From Rheinheimera sp. 4Y26 (GTDB lineage Bacteria; Pseudomonadota; Gammaproteobacteria; Enterobacterales; Alteromonadaceae), in assembly GCF_025245835.1 (NCBI RefSeq), contig NZ_JAOBWS010000001.1, positions 248,001-312,000 of the forward strand: 64,000 nucleotides of DNA, read 5' to 3'. The first letter of the stretch is position 1. Every line of letters begins with the position of its first letter. The notes below the pieces were generated by a model, which was given only the letters and a program-made list of their open reading frames with translations, was not told the DNA's origin and did no database searches. The position numbers and the translations under genes were made by a program. Positions 55,153 through 62,975 of this stretch are shown here, one piece after another.

Positions 55153-55321
55153 TGAGCGCAGGCTGTGTGAAAACTATCTCGAATTCGCGTAATTGGACAA
55201 TTTCAACTGAAAAAGGCTCATAGATTAAATTCTGCAGGACGTTGGAGCTAAAACCACCTGATACTTCACGTAGCATCGCGTTAAAAATTTACTCTGAGAG
55301 TTTTCACATAGCCTGAGCGAG
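55153..55321. mobile_element. MITE-like element with imperfect 8-bp target duplication
   Basis: The element spans 55161-55313 (153 bp). The left end GGCTGTGTGAAAACTATC (55161-55178) matches the right end read in reverse complement, GGCTATGTGAAAACTCTC (55296-55313), at 16 of 18 bases. The flanks TGAGCGCA (55153-55160) and TGAGCGAG (55314-55321) look like an 8-bp target-site duplication with two mismatches. No coding capacity. A non-autonomous IS relative or an internally deleted IS is the likely explanation. Confidence 0.6.
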
Positions 55322-55469
55322 TTGCAGCTGTTCAGATCAAGCGCTCTTAGTAACGTCCGCTTTCAGTGAAAACCTGCGATTAGAGCGCCCCAGACCCTAC
55401 GACAGCAACTGGCACAAGGAAGCTGATGGCCATTCAATGCCCTGGTCTGAATAAAACAAACACGACAGA
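55322..55469. other. Gene-free stretch after the MITE
   Basis: No gene. GCGCTCT (55341-55347) pairs with AGAGCGC (55382-55388), an inverted repeat with a 34-nt interval. The sequence GCAACTGGCACAA near 55406 recurs near 58518 on the far side of the sigma-factor unit, which may mark the boundaries of an inserted segment. Confidence 0.35.
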
Positions 55470-55793
55470 CTACTTCGTTAGCACTCCGGTGCTGGTGAAG
55501 CAAGCGGTAATGACGACCAGAACCAACACCAGTGCACTTGCCATGCTGAACTGTCCTCCCGACCAGTCTCGGGCGACATGACTAAACATGGGATTATCCT
55601 GTAATTGCCAGGCCGCTAATCCAACACCTGAGACCAGGCCCAACCACACTGCGCGGTTAGAGCGCCGGCGTGGAGCTGGTAAGCGCGACATGACGGTATC
55701 GACAAAACCGTCATCCGGGACTGCATCTGCTGCACTGTCGCGAAGCAGCTGGTTCAACAGGTCATCGATTTGCTCTTCCTTGCTTAAACTCAT
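55470..55793 (-). CDS. Predicted anti-sigma factor
   Basis: A 107-residue protein: an acidic helical N-terminus (SKEEQIDDLLNQLLRDSAADAVPDDGFVDTVMSRLP) followed by a membrane helix (about 48-62) and a second hydrophobic stretch near the C-terminus (about 82-102). This size and layout, with the start overlapping the ECF sigma gene stop by 4 nt, are typical of membrane anti-sigma factors. No ZAS zinc motif is present. It ends the four-gene minus-strand unit. Confidence 0.7.
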   Translation of the reverse strand: MSLSKEEQIDDLLNQLLRDSAADAVPDDGFVDTVMSRLPAPRRRSNRAVWLGLVSGVGLAAWQLQDNPMFSHVARDWSGGQFSMASALVLVLVVITACFTSTGVLTK

Positions 55794-56359
55794 GTGGTCA
55801 CTCCTGTATTCTCGTTGCTTTGGTAGTCTTTCAGCCATTGACGCAAACGTGCACTGCCGCGTGTCGCGTGCGTTTTTACCGTGCCAAGGGGCAACCCGGT
55901 GATGTCGGCCGTTTCCTCATGACTCAGTCCCATCTGCGTGTGATACAGCATCACCAGCCGTTCGCCTTCAGGCAGTGCCTGCAGTGCCTTTTGCAAATCA
56001 TGTTGCAAACCTGCGCGCTGTCGAGGTCCTGTGGCCTGGTCAAGCAGAGTTTCTTCCTGCATTTCATCAATGGGTTGCTGCCGATACGCCTGCAGGAAGC
56101 AATTGTGTGCGATGCGATACAACCAGGTTGAAAATCGCGCTTCGCTGCGAAATTGCGACAATTTCCGCCACGCCTGCAGGAAGGTGTCTTGCGCTAAATC
56201 ATCTGCCCAGGCGTTATCATTCCGGCACAGGCGACGTAATTGCGCCCGCACGTTGCTTTGATGCCTGCGAACCAGCTGATTAAACGCCTGCCGGTCTTCA
56301 TTCAGCAGGACACGCTTCACCAGCGCCAAATCAAGGCGCGATTCGACATCAGGAACCAC
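55790..56359 (-). CDS. ECF-family RNA polymerase sigma factor
   Basis: A 189-residue sigma factor. Region 2: AFNQLVRRHQSNVRAQLRRLC, DDLAQDTFLQAWRKLSQF and STWLYRIAHNCFLQAYR; region 4: LPEGERLVMLYHTQMGLSHEETADITGLPLGTVKTHATRGSARLRQWL. I place the start at GTG 56359 because sigma homology begins there; it overlaps the end of the upstream DUF gene by 11 nt. It is coupled to the anti-sigma gene and should direct its own operon including the serine hydrolase gene (inference). Confidence 0.88.
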   Translation of the reverse strand: MVPDVESRLDLALVKRVLLNEDRQAFNQLVRRHQSNVRAQLRRLCRNDNAWADDLAQDTFLQAWRKLSQFRSEARFSTWLYRIAHNCFLQAYRQQPIDEMQEETLLDQATGPRQRAGLQHDLQKALQALPEGERLVMLYHTQMGLSHEETADITGLPLGTVKTHATRGSARLRQWLKDYQSNENTGVTT

Positions 56360-56726
56360 GCATGTCGCCTGCGCGCTGATCGAGCCACCAATTACCGAGA
56401 TAGCCAAGGCCCAACATGACGGGCAATAGCCCCAGGCCCCAAAGGTCCGCAAGACGCTGGCCCTCGTCACTTTGCACCGGCAACACCAGTAGGGTCAACA
56501 TCAGACCGACGCCGCCGCACAATAAGACCAGACCACGTCGCCGATCAGCATGGGGTTGATGCTGCTCGGCCAAAACCGTCAAGGGCAAGTCCACGCCTTT
56601 GTCGGCCAGTTGCAGCAAGGTGCGATAACGCGCCTCGGTTTGCTGGCGAACAAAGCGCAGGGCCAGTGCTACCAGGGCAACAGGCGTTGCCAGTACTAAA
56701 AGCGGTATCATCATTTCGATGGTCAT
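56349..56726 (-). CDS. DUF6249-like membrane protein
   Basis: A 125-residue protein with three hydrophobic segments (about 5-25, 65-82 and 92-112) and a conserved-looking cytoplasmic part, RYRTLLQLADKGVDLPLTVL, which recalls the DUF6249 family often found beside ECF sigma factors. It lies between the serine hydrolase and sigma genes, overlapping the latter. AGG lies before ATG 56726. It may help sensing or anti-sigma control; not known. Confidence 0.6.
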   Translation of the reverse strand: MTIEMMIPLLVLATPVALVALALRFVRQQTEARYRTLLQLADKGVDLPLTVLAEQHQPHADRRRGLVLLCGGVGLMLTLLVLPVQSDEGQRLADLWGLGLLPVMLGLGYLGNWWLDQRAGDMRGS

Positions 56727-56754
56727 TTGCAAACACCTACTGTTTTATGAGGGT

Positions 56755-58194
56755 CTATTGGGATTTGGTGGCAACAGGCGTTACCAGTGGCATCCGGTTA
56801 CCATAGTATTCAACCAGCGATTCTGCCGCGGGTGGGCCCATGTTGGAAAGGGCAATCACCACATCACCAGTCGCCGGATAAATTCGTAAAGCGCCGTTCA
56901 TGCCCTCTGCACCACCAACATGTCCGAAGTGACGTGCTGTGCCTTCACCGCCCAACTGGAAACCGTAGCCGTACAAGCCGCTGGGCGTCTGACTGCGGGT
57001 CGCGGCTGCCAGTGTTTGTGCTGATATCAACTTGCCGCTTAATAATGCCTGTACAAAGAGTTGCAGATCGCCGGTAGTTGAATAGCCCCCGCCTGCGGCA
57101 GTGCCGCGCCACGGCAAGGTGTCCCGATTATTCACCAGACCTTTTTCTGAATGCATATAACCGACCGATAGCTGTGTGCGTACCTGTTCTTCCGGTTCAG
57201 CGCCAGTGGCGCGCATCCCGGCAGGTTTGAAGATATGGTCGTGGACATACCTGTGGTAAGACTGGCCGCTAACCCGTTCAATCACGCGTCCCAACAGGAC
57301 ATAACCGTAGTTGGAATATGCCTCGCGGCTACCGGGGGTAAACTCTGACGCGCGCTGGCCAAACAACCGGATATAATCGGCGTGCTCACGGGTATTTAGT
57401 CTTTGTTGCTGATATTCATCAGTAAAAATGTCGCCTGTGCCACCGGTATGGGTCAGCAAGTGCCGCAGAGTTGTGTGTTTGGCGAGCGTGGTATTTGGAT
57501 AATCGGATAAATAAGTGATCAGTGGTGCATCCAGCTGTAACTGGCCGCGTTCAACCAGTTGCAGCACAGCAATCGCCGTAAACATTTTATACATAGAGCC
57601 GAGGCGGAATTGTGTGTTAGCAGTGTGCTTTTGCGCGGTGTCGCGACGCGCGTCACCAAAATGTTGTTGCAGCCGAATGTCGCCGCCACGAGCGACCAAA
57701 AGATTGCCGGCGAATTGATCCTCTGCCAGCAGTTTCTGCGCTTTGCGTTGCAGCCGCTGCTGTGCATCGTGCTCGGACAACCGTGTGGGCATCAAATCCG
57801 CGGGCACAATTGCCATCGGTTTTAGGCTAACCGATTTGACCCGCTTTGAGTCGTTGCCATCCAATTGCAGCGTCATGCTGCCGACCCGGTCGCCATCATG
57901 TTCGCGAATAATCACCGTGACCTGGCCGGCATCATCCTGCGTCACACGCAACGCCTCAAATCCGCCCGTCATCTGCCGGAAAGCCAGTTCACGCTCCAGT
58001 TGCATATCCGGTTCATGTGCTGTTTTAAACGCCTGCAGCTTGGCCGCATCGCCGGTGTTAAAAGCCTGCAGCCGCTGTTTGGCGAGTTGCGCTGCCGGCG
58101 TCTCTGGCCAACTGATTTCAGCCAAAGTCGTTGCAGAGGCGAATGCCGCACAAAACAAAGCCAGCAGGGAAATCTTCTTATTGAATAAAAGCAT
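56755..58194 (-). CDS. Beta-lactamase-fold serine hydrolase (class C / AmpH-like)
   Basis: A 479-residue exported protein with a signal peptide (about 1-25). An N-terminal domain of about 140 residues precedes a penicillin-binding-protein-like catalytic domain: S-M-Y-K (nucleophile Ser and Lys in RLGSMYKMF), Y-S-N (EAYSNYGYV) and the third motif H-V-G-G (FGHVGGAEGMN), the esterase/DD-peptidase version of KTG. These enzymes act as peptidases, esterases or D-aminopeptidases; beta-lactam resistance cannot be inferred. ATG 58194 with GGAG upstream. Likely the first gene of the ECF sigma unit. Confidence 0.88.
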   Translation of the reverse strand: MLLFNKKISLLALFCAAFASATTLAEISWPETPAAQLAKQRLQAFNTGDAAKLQAFKTAHEPDMQLERELAFRQMTGGFEALRVTQDDAGQVTVIIREHDGDRVGSMTLQLDGNDSKRVKSVSLKPMAIVPADLMPTRLSEHDAQQRLQRKAQKLLAEDQFAGNLLVARGGDIRLQQHFGDARRDTAQKHTANTQFRLGSMYKMFTAIAVLQLVERGQLQLDAPLITYLSDYPNTTLAKHTTLRHLLTHTGGTGDIFTDEYQQQRLNTREHADYIRLFGQRASEFTPGSREAYSNYGYVLLGRVIERVSGQSYHRYVHDHIFKPAGMRATGAEPEEQVRTQLSVGYMHSEKGLVNNRDTLPWRGTAAGGGYSTTGDLQLFVQALLSGKLISAQTLAAATRSQTPSGLYGYGFQLGGEGTARHFGHVGGAEGMNGALRIYPATGDVVIALSNMGPPAAESLVEYYGNRMPLVTPVATKSQ

Positions 58195-58793
58195 GTGATG
58201 TCTCCGTCCAGTCCAATACTGGTTGCAAAGACTCTGATGCAAAGGGATGCGGTTTTAGATTCAATGCCCGGAAAATTTTTTCCAGGGCTCCGGCGGCCTC
58301 AGTGAGTTGGCTGCAATCTTCTATCGACTTTCGGTTGAACCAGCATTAGCCGAAGTTGATGAGCAGCCCCTGACTGACAACATCATGGTCAGCAGAAAAC
58401 CCGAAAGGGCACACTTTTGATCGCTCACTCTTGGGATGCCGGTGTTGGCTTTGATAGGGTTTGGTGATAGTGGCTTTGACCAATGTAGGGGGATGGCCTA
58501 CCCCTACGCACCGTCAAACGTCGGCAACTGGCACAAAACTGCGATCCGACGAAGTCGTTACTTTCCGTGGAGCTGGTGGTGCGATTAATTTGCAACAGGT
58601 GGTAAGGAGCGGTTGCAATAAGGTGGTCAATAAAATGCAATTAATCAGTGCAACTTCAGGTCGACAATATGCGAAAAGTAACAGGCAAAAAACGGAACTG
58701 CATTTTTGAATATTAGGTCTGGATTTGTACTGCCCCTAGGCAGAAAAACGCTGATAAATTTCAGCCTGGTTGGCTTTTTCAGCTCACTGTTGG
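58195..58793. other. 600-bp gene-free region with nested hairpin
   Basis: No gene can be supported. It presumably contains the promoter of the minus-strand sigma unit. GATTAATT (58583-58590) pairs with AATTAATC (58639-58646), and nested inside TGCAAC (58591-58596) pairs with GTTGCA (58612-58617). The repeat GCAACTGGCACAA also occurs near 55406. A low-quality 82-codon ORF (58461-58709) is not convincing. Confidence 0.4.
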
Positions 58794-58799
58794 TATAGT
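58770..58799 (+). promoter_or_regulatory. Predicted promoter for the leader ORF and RsgA paralogue
   Basis: A -10-like TATAGT (58794-58799) is preceded at 18 bp by TTGGCT (58770-58775). Transcription would begin near 58806 and produce a leader of about 230 nt containing the 13-codon ORF. Confidence 0.45.
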
Positions 58800-58834
58800 T
58801 TTCCGGTTTCGGTCACACCAAGAAGGAGAGTTTG

Positions 58835-58876
58835 ATGATTGCAGTAATGACCCACCCGGCGAAGGCTGCGGCGTAA
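58835..58876 (+). CDS. Leader peptide ORF, 13 codons
   Basis: ATG at 58835 opens M-I-A-V-M-T-H-P-A-K-A-A-A followed by TAA. A consensus AAGGAG (58823-58828) stands 6 nt upstream, far better than chance for so short an ORF and stronger than that of most full genes here. It is located 160 nt before an RsgA-type GTPase gene, with CCCGGT/ACCGGG (about 58915-58934) hairpin between. Such layouts are typical of translation-attenuation leaders, for example those responding to ribosome stalling; the inducing condition is unknown. Confidence 0.6.
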   Translation: MIAVMTHPAKAAA

Positions 58877-58914
58877 GTTAAACTTTTCCCTTTTTAATTT
58901 AACCTGCCTTTGCC

Positions 58915-58934
58915 CGGTGTTTGCTTACCGGGAT
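58915..58934 (+). promoter_or_regulatory. Leader hairpin downstream of the 13-codon ORF
   Basis: CCCGGT and ACCGGG arms enclose an 8-nt loop. There is no T-run, so anti-termination is less likely than control of translation or RNA stability. It separates the leader ORF from the RsgA-type gene by 100 nt. Confidence 0.45.
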
Positions 58935-59035
58935 CTCTGAAAACCAATTTATACGGTTTACATTTGCTTTGTTCCAGAGTTCCTAACCATTTTTACTGTA
59001 CGTACAGTTTTTAACTGTATGTGAAAGGAAATGAC

Positions 59036-60076
59036 ATGAACTTACCCTCAACGTTACAACAACTGGGGTGGCAGGCTTTTTTTCAACAACAACTTAATCT
59101 GCAAGAATTTGAAAATGCAGTTATTGCCAGGGTCACAGCACATCACAGAAGTAGCTATGAGCTGATGACAGTAGGCGGGGCTTGCAGTTTAATTGCTAAC
59201 CCGACTTTACCGCAGATAACGATTGGCGACTGGTTGCTGTTGGATACAGCTGGCCGTTTTATTCGTTTGTTAGCAAGAAAATCGTTATTCAAACGCAAAG
59301 CGGCTGGCAGCCAACTTGCTGAACAACTGATTGCTGCTAACGTCGATACGCTGATTATTGTCTGCTCGTTAAACCACGACTTTAATTTAAGTCGGATAGA
59401 GCGCTACCTGACATTGGCTCATGAGGCTGGTGCGGAGCCTTTACTGGTATTAACCAAGATGGATCTATGTTCAGATGTTGAAGCCTATTTGCAACAGGTA
59501 AAACAACTGGATCCAATGCTGATGGTTGAAACGGTCAATGCGCTCGACAGCAGTTGTAGTCATATCTTGCAACCTTGGTGTAAAGCAGGCAGCACACTAG
59601 CAGTAGTGGGTTCTTCTGGTGTTGGTAAGTCTACGTTAGTCAATACTCTGACTGACAATTCGGAACAAAAAACAGCAGAAGTACGAAGTGATGATAGTAA
59701 AGGCAGGCACACGACTACTGCACGCTCAATGCATTTTATTGCTGCGGGGGCGGTAGTGATAGATACGCCAGGTATGCGCGAACTGCAACTGACAGACTGT
59801 GATGACGGCATTCGTCGCACTTTTGCAGACATAGAGTCGTTAGCCAGGCAGTGCCGCTTTAATGACTGTCAGCATTTTGCTGAACCAGATTGTGCTGTGC
59901 AACAGGCTATTGCACAAGGCAATTTAGACGCAAGGCGATTGACGAACTATCAGAAGCTAAATGCTGAACAGGCACGAAACACTGCATCTTTGCAGGTAAG
60001 GCGTGCACAGGAGCGGCAATTTAGTAAAATGGTTAAGTCAGCGAAATCATTAAAAACCAGAAAATATACTGATTAG
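59036..60076 (+). CDS. rsgA: RsgA-family ribosome small-subunit GTPase (paralogue)
   Basis: A 346-residue circularly permuted GTPase. An N-terminal OB-fold (about 15-95) is followed by G4 (LTKMDL), G5-like region, G1 (VVGSSGVGKSTL), G2 (GRHTTTARSM), G3 (DTPGMREL) and the C-terminal zinc domain (CRFNDCQHFAEPDCAVQQA). RsgA checks 30S maturation. It differs from typical housekeeping RsgA in lacking the usual orn/psd neighbours, so it may be a second copy. ATG 59036 follows AAGGA at 59025-59029; a GTG at 59021 is less likely. A leader ORF and hairpin precede it, suggesting inducible expression. Confidence 0.88.
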   Translation: MNLPSTLQQLGWQAFFQQQLNLQEFENAVIARVTAHHRSSYELMTVGGACSLIANPTLPQITIGDWLLLDTAGRFIRLLARKSLFKRKAAGSQLAEQLIAANVDTLIIVCSLNHDFNLSRIERYLTLAHEAGAEPLLVLTKMDLCSDVEAYLQQVKQLDPMLMVETVNALDSSCSHILQPWCKAGSTLAVVGSSGVGKSTLVNTLTDNSEQKTAEVRSDDSKGRHTTTARSMHFIAAGAVVIDTPGMRELQLTDCDDGIRRTFADIESLARQCRFNDCQHFAEPDCAVQQAIAQGNLDARRLTNYQKLNAEQARNTASLQVRRAQERQFSKMVKSAKSLKTRKYTD

Positions 60077-60194
60077 TAAGATTCACGCCGCCGAAGGGCG
60101 GCGTTTTCTAAAGGCATATCTCCGATCCACACTACAGATGGCTATCGCTATGAGAAACTGTGGCACAAACTGCCATCAAATCCCAATATGCGCC

Positions 60195-61091
60195 TTACAT
60201 CTCAATATACTGCGGCCAACCCAGTAACGGGTTTTGCATACCTTGTTTATGTTCAAAAGCATCCAGTTGTTCTGGTGAAGCGTTTGCCAGCGCCTTTTCG
60301 CGGTATTTCACCGCAAAGTTCATAGTTTTTAACAGCGCTTGAGCGAAGTTTTGCCCTATATCGGGGCGGATGGCCTCGCTGATGCCGGGCGGCAGTTCGG
60401 CCAGGGCCACTTCGGTTTGCAGCTGCAAATAAGCCACGTCAAACCAACGATCCTGTAATTCCACCTGACGGATACGTTGTTTTAAATCCTGTTTTACTTT
60501 GCTGTGGCCACAGAACACACGGTAAATCACCACTTCGGCCAGCATGCCTTCGAGGTTAAAGTGCTCAAAAGGGTCGAGCACAGTTTGCTGGAAAAACTGC
60601 TGTTTTAACACCGTAATGGCGTTGCGGCGGTTGGCTTCCAAAAGCGCATTTTGATAAATCTGCCAGCCTTGCCACTCTTCGGCGTCCGGCGGGCTGGAAA
60701 TATCATTGAGCAGCTGCTCGTCCACCTCACCAAACAGCGATTTACGGTTGGGCTGTTTATGGCTGACTGTTACCAGCATGCTCCAGCCTTTTTGAAACGG
60801 CTTCATCACGCTGTCGGCGCTGGTCAGCAGTTGCAGCGCTTTTTGCTCGTCCTGACCGCTGAGCTCAGCCAAACCTAAACTAATCACGCCAATGACATCG
60901 TGAGCGGCCTGCTCCAGCAGGTGCATTTTGTATTTGTTGTAAAACTTATCGGCAAACTTCAGGCTCATCAGCACGGCTTTGCTTTTAATTTGCGCCAGTT
61001 CAGCATTGCTTAGTTGCTGCTGTTCCTGCGCCTGTCGCAGCACTTTGCTGAAAAACGGGCCCTGATTGCTATCGCGTATGGCTAACTGCAT
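60195..61091 (-). CDS. Hypothetical protein of the J-domain cluster (298 aa)
   Basis: A soluble, largely helical 298-residue protein that I do not recognise. No signal peptide or membrane helix. Segments such as SNAELAQIKSKAVLMSLKFADKFYNKYKMHLLEQAAHDVIGVISLGLAEL and EAIRPDIGQNFAQALLKTMNFAVKYREKAL look like helical bundles. AAGG precedes ATG 61091, 8 nt after the previous stop, so it is co-transcribed with the 253- and 193-residue proteins. Function unknown. Confidence 0.75.
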   Translation of the reverse strand: MQLAIRDSNQGPFFSKVLRQAQEQQQLSNAELAQIKSKAVLMSLKFADKFYNKYKMHLLEQAAHDVIGVISLGLAELSGQDEQKALQLLTSADSVMKPFQKGWSMLVTVSHKQPNRKSLFGEVDEQLLNDISSPPDAEEWQGWQIYQNALLEANRRNAITVLKQQFFQQTVLDPFEHFNLEGMLAEVVIYRVFCGHSKVKQDLKQRIRQVELQDRWFDVAYLQLQTEVALAELPPGISEAIRPDIGQNFAQALLKTMNFAVKYREKALANASPEQLDAFEHKQGMQNPLLGWPQYIEM

Positions 61092-61099
61092 GGCAAACC

Positions 61100-61861
61100 T
61101 TAATCCAGAAAACTAAACATCTCGTCCACTTCGGCGTATTCGTCGGTGGCCTGATTTTTCTCTTTGGCTTGCATCACCAGCTCAGTGGCAAACTTATTGA
61201 TAATATTTTCCCAGCCTGAATTCTCGTTGCGGATCAGGCTCTTAATCGACTGTTCCACTTCGGGTGTCAGCTGGCGAATCAGCGCCAGTAAACTGCGTGG
61301 ATCGTCAAAACCCAAACCATGCACTTCTTCGTTTAAATGGCGTTCGGTAAAGCTGACCGCTTCTTCTAAATCCTGTTCTTCTTCGTGCAGGATGTCGTGA
61401 ATTTCGTCTTCATCTTCAATCACTTCGCCACGGTATAACTCAATAAAGGGAATAGACAGATAAAACAAACCGGCCGGATCTTCGGCAATACACTCGAGAA
61501 TTTCGGCTTGTTTTTCTTCGGTTTCCTGAGTGCGGATCAGGTAAGTTAAAAAATCAAAAGTGTGCTGTTTTAACTCTTCAGCGTTATTTTTGATTTTTTC
61601 TTCCCAATACAACGGCTGCTGACACACGATGTCGCGGATTTTTTCCACTGTCATCAGCTCAGAAATAATCGAAGGGAAGGAAATATCATGTTGGCTGTTA
61701 ATTTGCGTCAGCGTCACAATATCAATATTTTCAATCACTTCAACCAGCTGGGCGTCTGACATGGTATTGGCCATCAGCTCAAATCTTTTGCTGGCTTGCT
61801 TGGGTTCAACCACAGCCAGTTCTTTAATTTCTGCAACTGCAATCTCAATCAGACTATTCAT
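61100..61861 (-). CDS. Hypothetical protein of the J-domain cluster (253 aa)
   Basis: A soluble, strongly acidic 253-residue helical protein without recognisable domain. The middle contains a Glu/Asp-rich segment (GEVIEDEDEIHDILHEEEQDLEEA, about 145-168). Its ATG shares a base with the TGA of the upstream gene (TGATG), so translation is coupled. The helix pattern is HEAT-like in places but this is weak. Function unknown. Confidence 0.75.
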   Translation of the reverse strand: MNSLIEIAVAEIKELAVVEPKQASKRFELMANTMSDAQLVEVIENIDIVTLTQINSQHDISFPSIISELMTVEKIRDIVCQQPLYWEEKIKNNAEELKQHTFDFLTYLIRTQETEEKQAEILECIAEDPAGLFYLSIPFIELYRGEVIEDEDEIHDILHEEEQDLEEAVSFTERHLNEEVHGLGFDDPRSLLALIRQLTPEVEQSIKSLIRNENSGWENIINKFATELVMQAKEKNQATDEYAEVDEMFSFLD

Positions 61862-62442
61862 CAGCGACCTTCCCGTTTAAAGGTAATTTCATCATATTGA
61901 TCATCATAACCTTCTTCGTCTTCATCATCAGTGCCGTCGTAATCGTCAGCGGCTTGGTCACGCTCGTCACTGTAGTCTTCTTCTTCTTCTTCTTCTTCTT
62001 CGTAATCGTCACCATCGTCATGGCCCCCCTTGCTGCGTTGCACAGGGCTGGATGTTTCATTCGACAATAGAAAAAGCACGGCACAGGCTTCAATTAACAG
62101 GCTTTCGTTATAAGCGCGGATGGTTTTTACCAGCGGTAAATCGGCGTTGTTAAAGGCCACTGTGGTTTTAAAATCGTCCCATGCCGGAGCATTGCCGCTT
62201 TTTAACCACTGCGACCATTTGAGTTTGGCTTCACCCGGAAACTTCACCCGGCCATAAAGTGCCACCGGTAGATATTCCGGCACCGACTGCAGCATATCAG
62301 GCGCTGCCTGCAAAATGCCTTTGATTTGTTCAGTAAAAGCGGCCAGCGCTTTTGGGGTGTCCGGGTCGTTATAAGAATCAATGTTTTCAAAGGCATCGGT
62401 TTTCAGTTGTTCTAACCGTGCTGCGTTAAATTTCTGGCTCAT
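61861..62442 (-). CDS. Hypothetical protein with acidic tail (193 aa)
   Basis: The first 135 residues form a globular helical domain that I do not recognise (AAFTEQIKGILQAAPDMLQSVPEYLPVALYGRV, WDDFKTTVAFNNADLPLVKTIRAYNESLLIEACAVLFLL). Residues about 145-188 are an almost continuous Asp/Glu tract with a run of eight Glu, encoded by GAA repeats. Acidic tails of this kind occur on histone- or ribosome-binding and chaperone-like proteins. First of the three-gene unit, 145 nt after the J-domain gene; AGGA before the ATG. Confidence 0.75.
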   Translation of the reverse strand: MSQKFNAARLEQLKTDAFENIDSYNDPDTPKALAAFTEQIKGILQAAPDMLQSVPEYLPVALYGRVKFPGEAKLKWSQWLKSGNAPAWDDFKTTVAFNNADLPLVKTIRAYNESLLIEACAVLFLLSNETSSPVQRSKGGHDDGDDYEEEEEEEEDYSDERDQAADDYDGTDDEDEEGYDDQYDEITFKREGR

Positions 62443-62587
62443 GGTGGGTCCTGCTGTATTTTATTGCCAACTGAATGGCATGGTTCCCGCTGTACTTTTT
62501 GTTTTGGGCCGCTTTTTTGCCCGCAGCTCTGTGCTGTGGTCTTTGCAGAGCTGGTCGCTTTAACTGCTTGTGGTCTGCAGCGCCGGG

Positions 62588-62878
62588 TTAGCGCGGCGGA
62601 TAATATTGCTCCCACAGCTCCTGCATGGCTGCAGTTGGGTCCGGCACTATCACGTTATTAAAATCTTTAATAAAAGCAGCACGTTGCTTTGGGTCTGACA
62701 ACACATCATAGGCTTCTTTGACGCGCTGCAGCTGCACTGCGGCCTGCTCTTTGTCATCTTCAGAGCTGCCCTGTAATTTGTCCGGGTGGTATTTATTGGC
62801 AAGCCTTTTATAGGCTTTTTTAATCTCTTCTTCGCTGGCGCTGGCTTTTACGCCAAGCACACGGAAATAGTTGATCAT
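62588..62878 (-). CDS. Small J-domain (DnaJ-like) protein
   Basis: A 96-residue protein consisting of a J-domain (residues 1-70: [31 protein letters not shown] with the H-P-D motif, [16 protein letters not shown]) and a short tail ending in YYPPR. No G/F, zinc or C-terminal DnaJ domains. It should recruit and stimulate DnaK on a specific client. AGGA precedes the ATG. It leads a same-strand group of three unknown genes, which are plausible clients or partners. Confidence 0.88.
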   Translation of the reverse strand: MINYFRVLGVKASASEEEIKKAYKRLANKYHPDKLQGSSEDDKEQAAVQLQRVKEAYDVLSDPKQRAAFIKDFNNVIVPDPTAAMQELWEQYYPPR

Positions 62879-62975
62879 ACAAGGTTCCTGCAGGTGGCGG
62901 CCTGTTGATTGACTGTTGCAGTCGCAGGTCGGTGAATGGCGCGATCATAGCAGAAAACCGGCCCTTATCAGCAGG

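Noticed and set aside
56755-58194. Antibiotic-resistance beta-lactamase
   Set aside because: The third motif is H-V-G-G rather than K-T-G and the protein has an extra N-terminal domain; this fits esterase or peptidase members of the fold, so resistance is not claimed.
58461-58709. 82-codon ORF between the sigma unit and the RsgA leader
   Set aside because: No Shine-Dalgarno, no hydrophobic core pattern, and it runs through the nested inverted repeats; a chance ORF is more likely.
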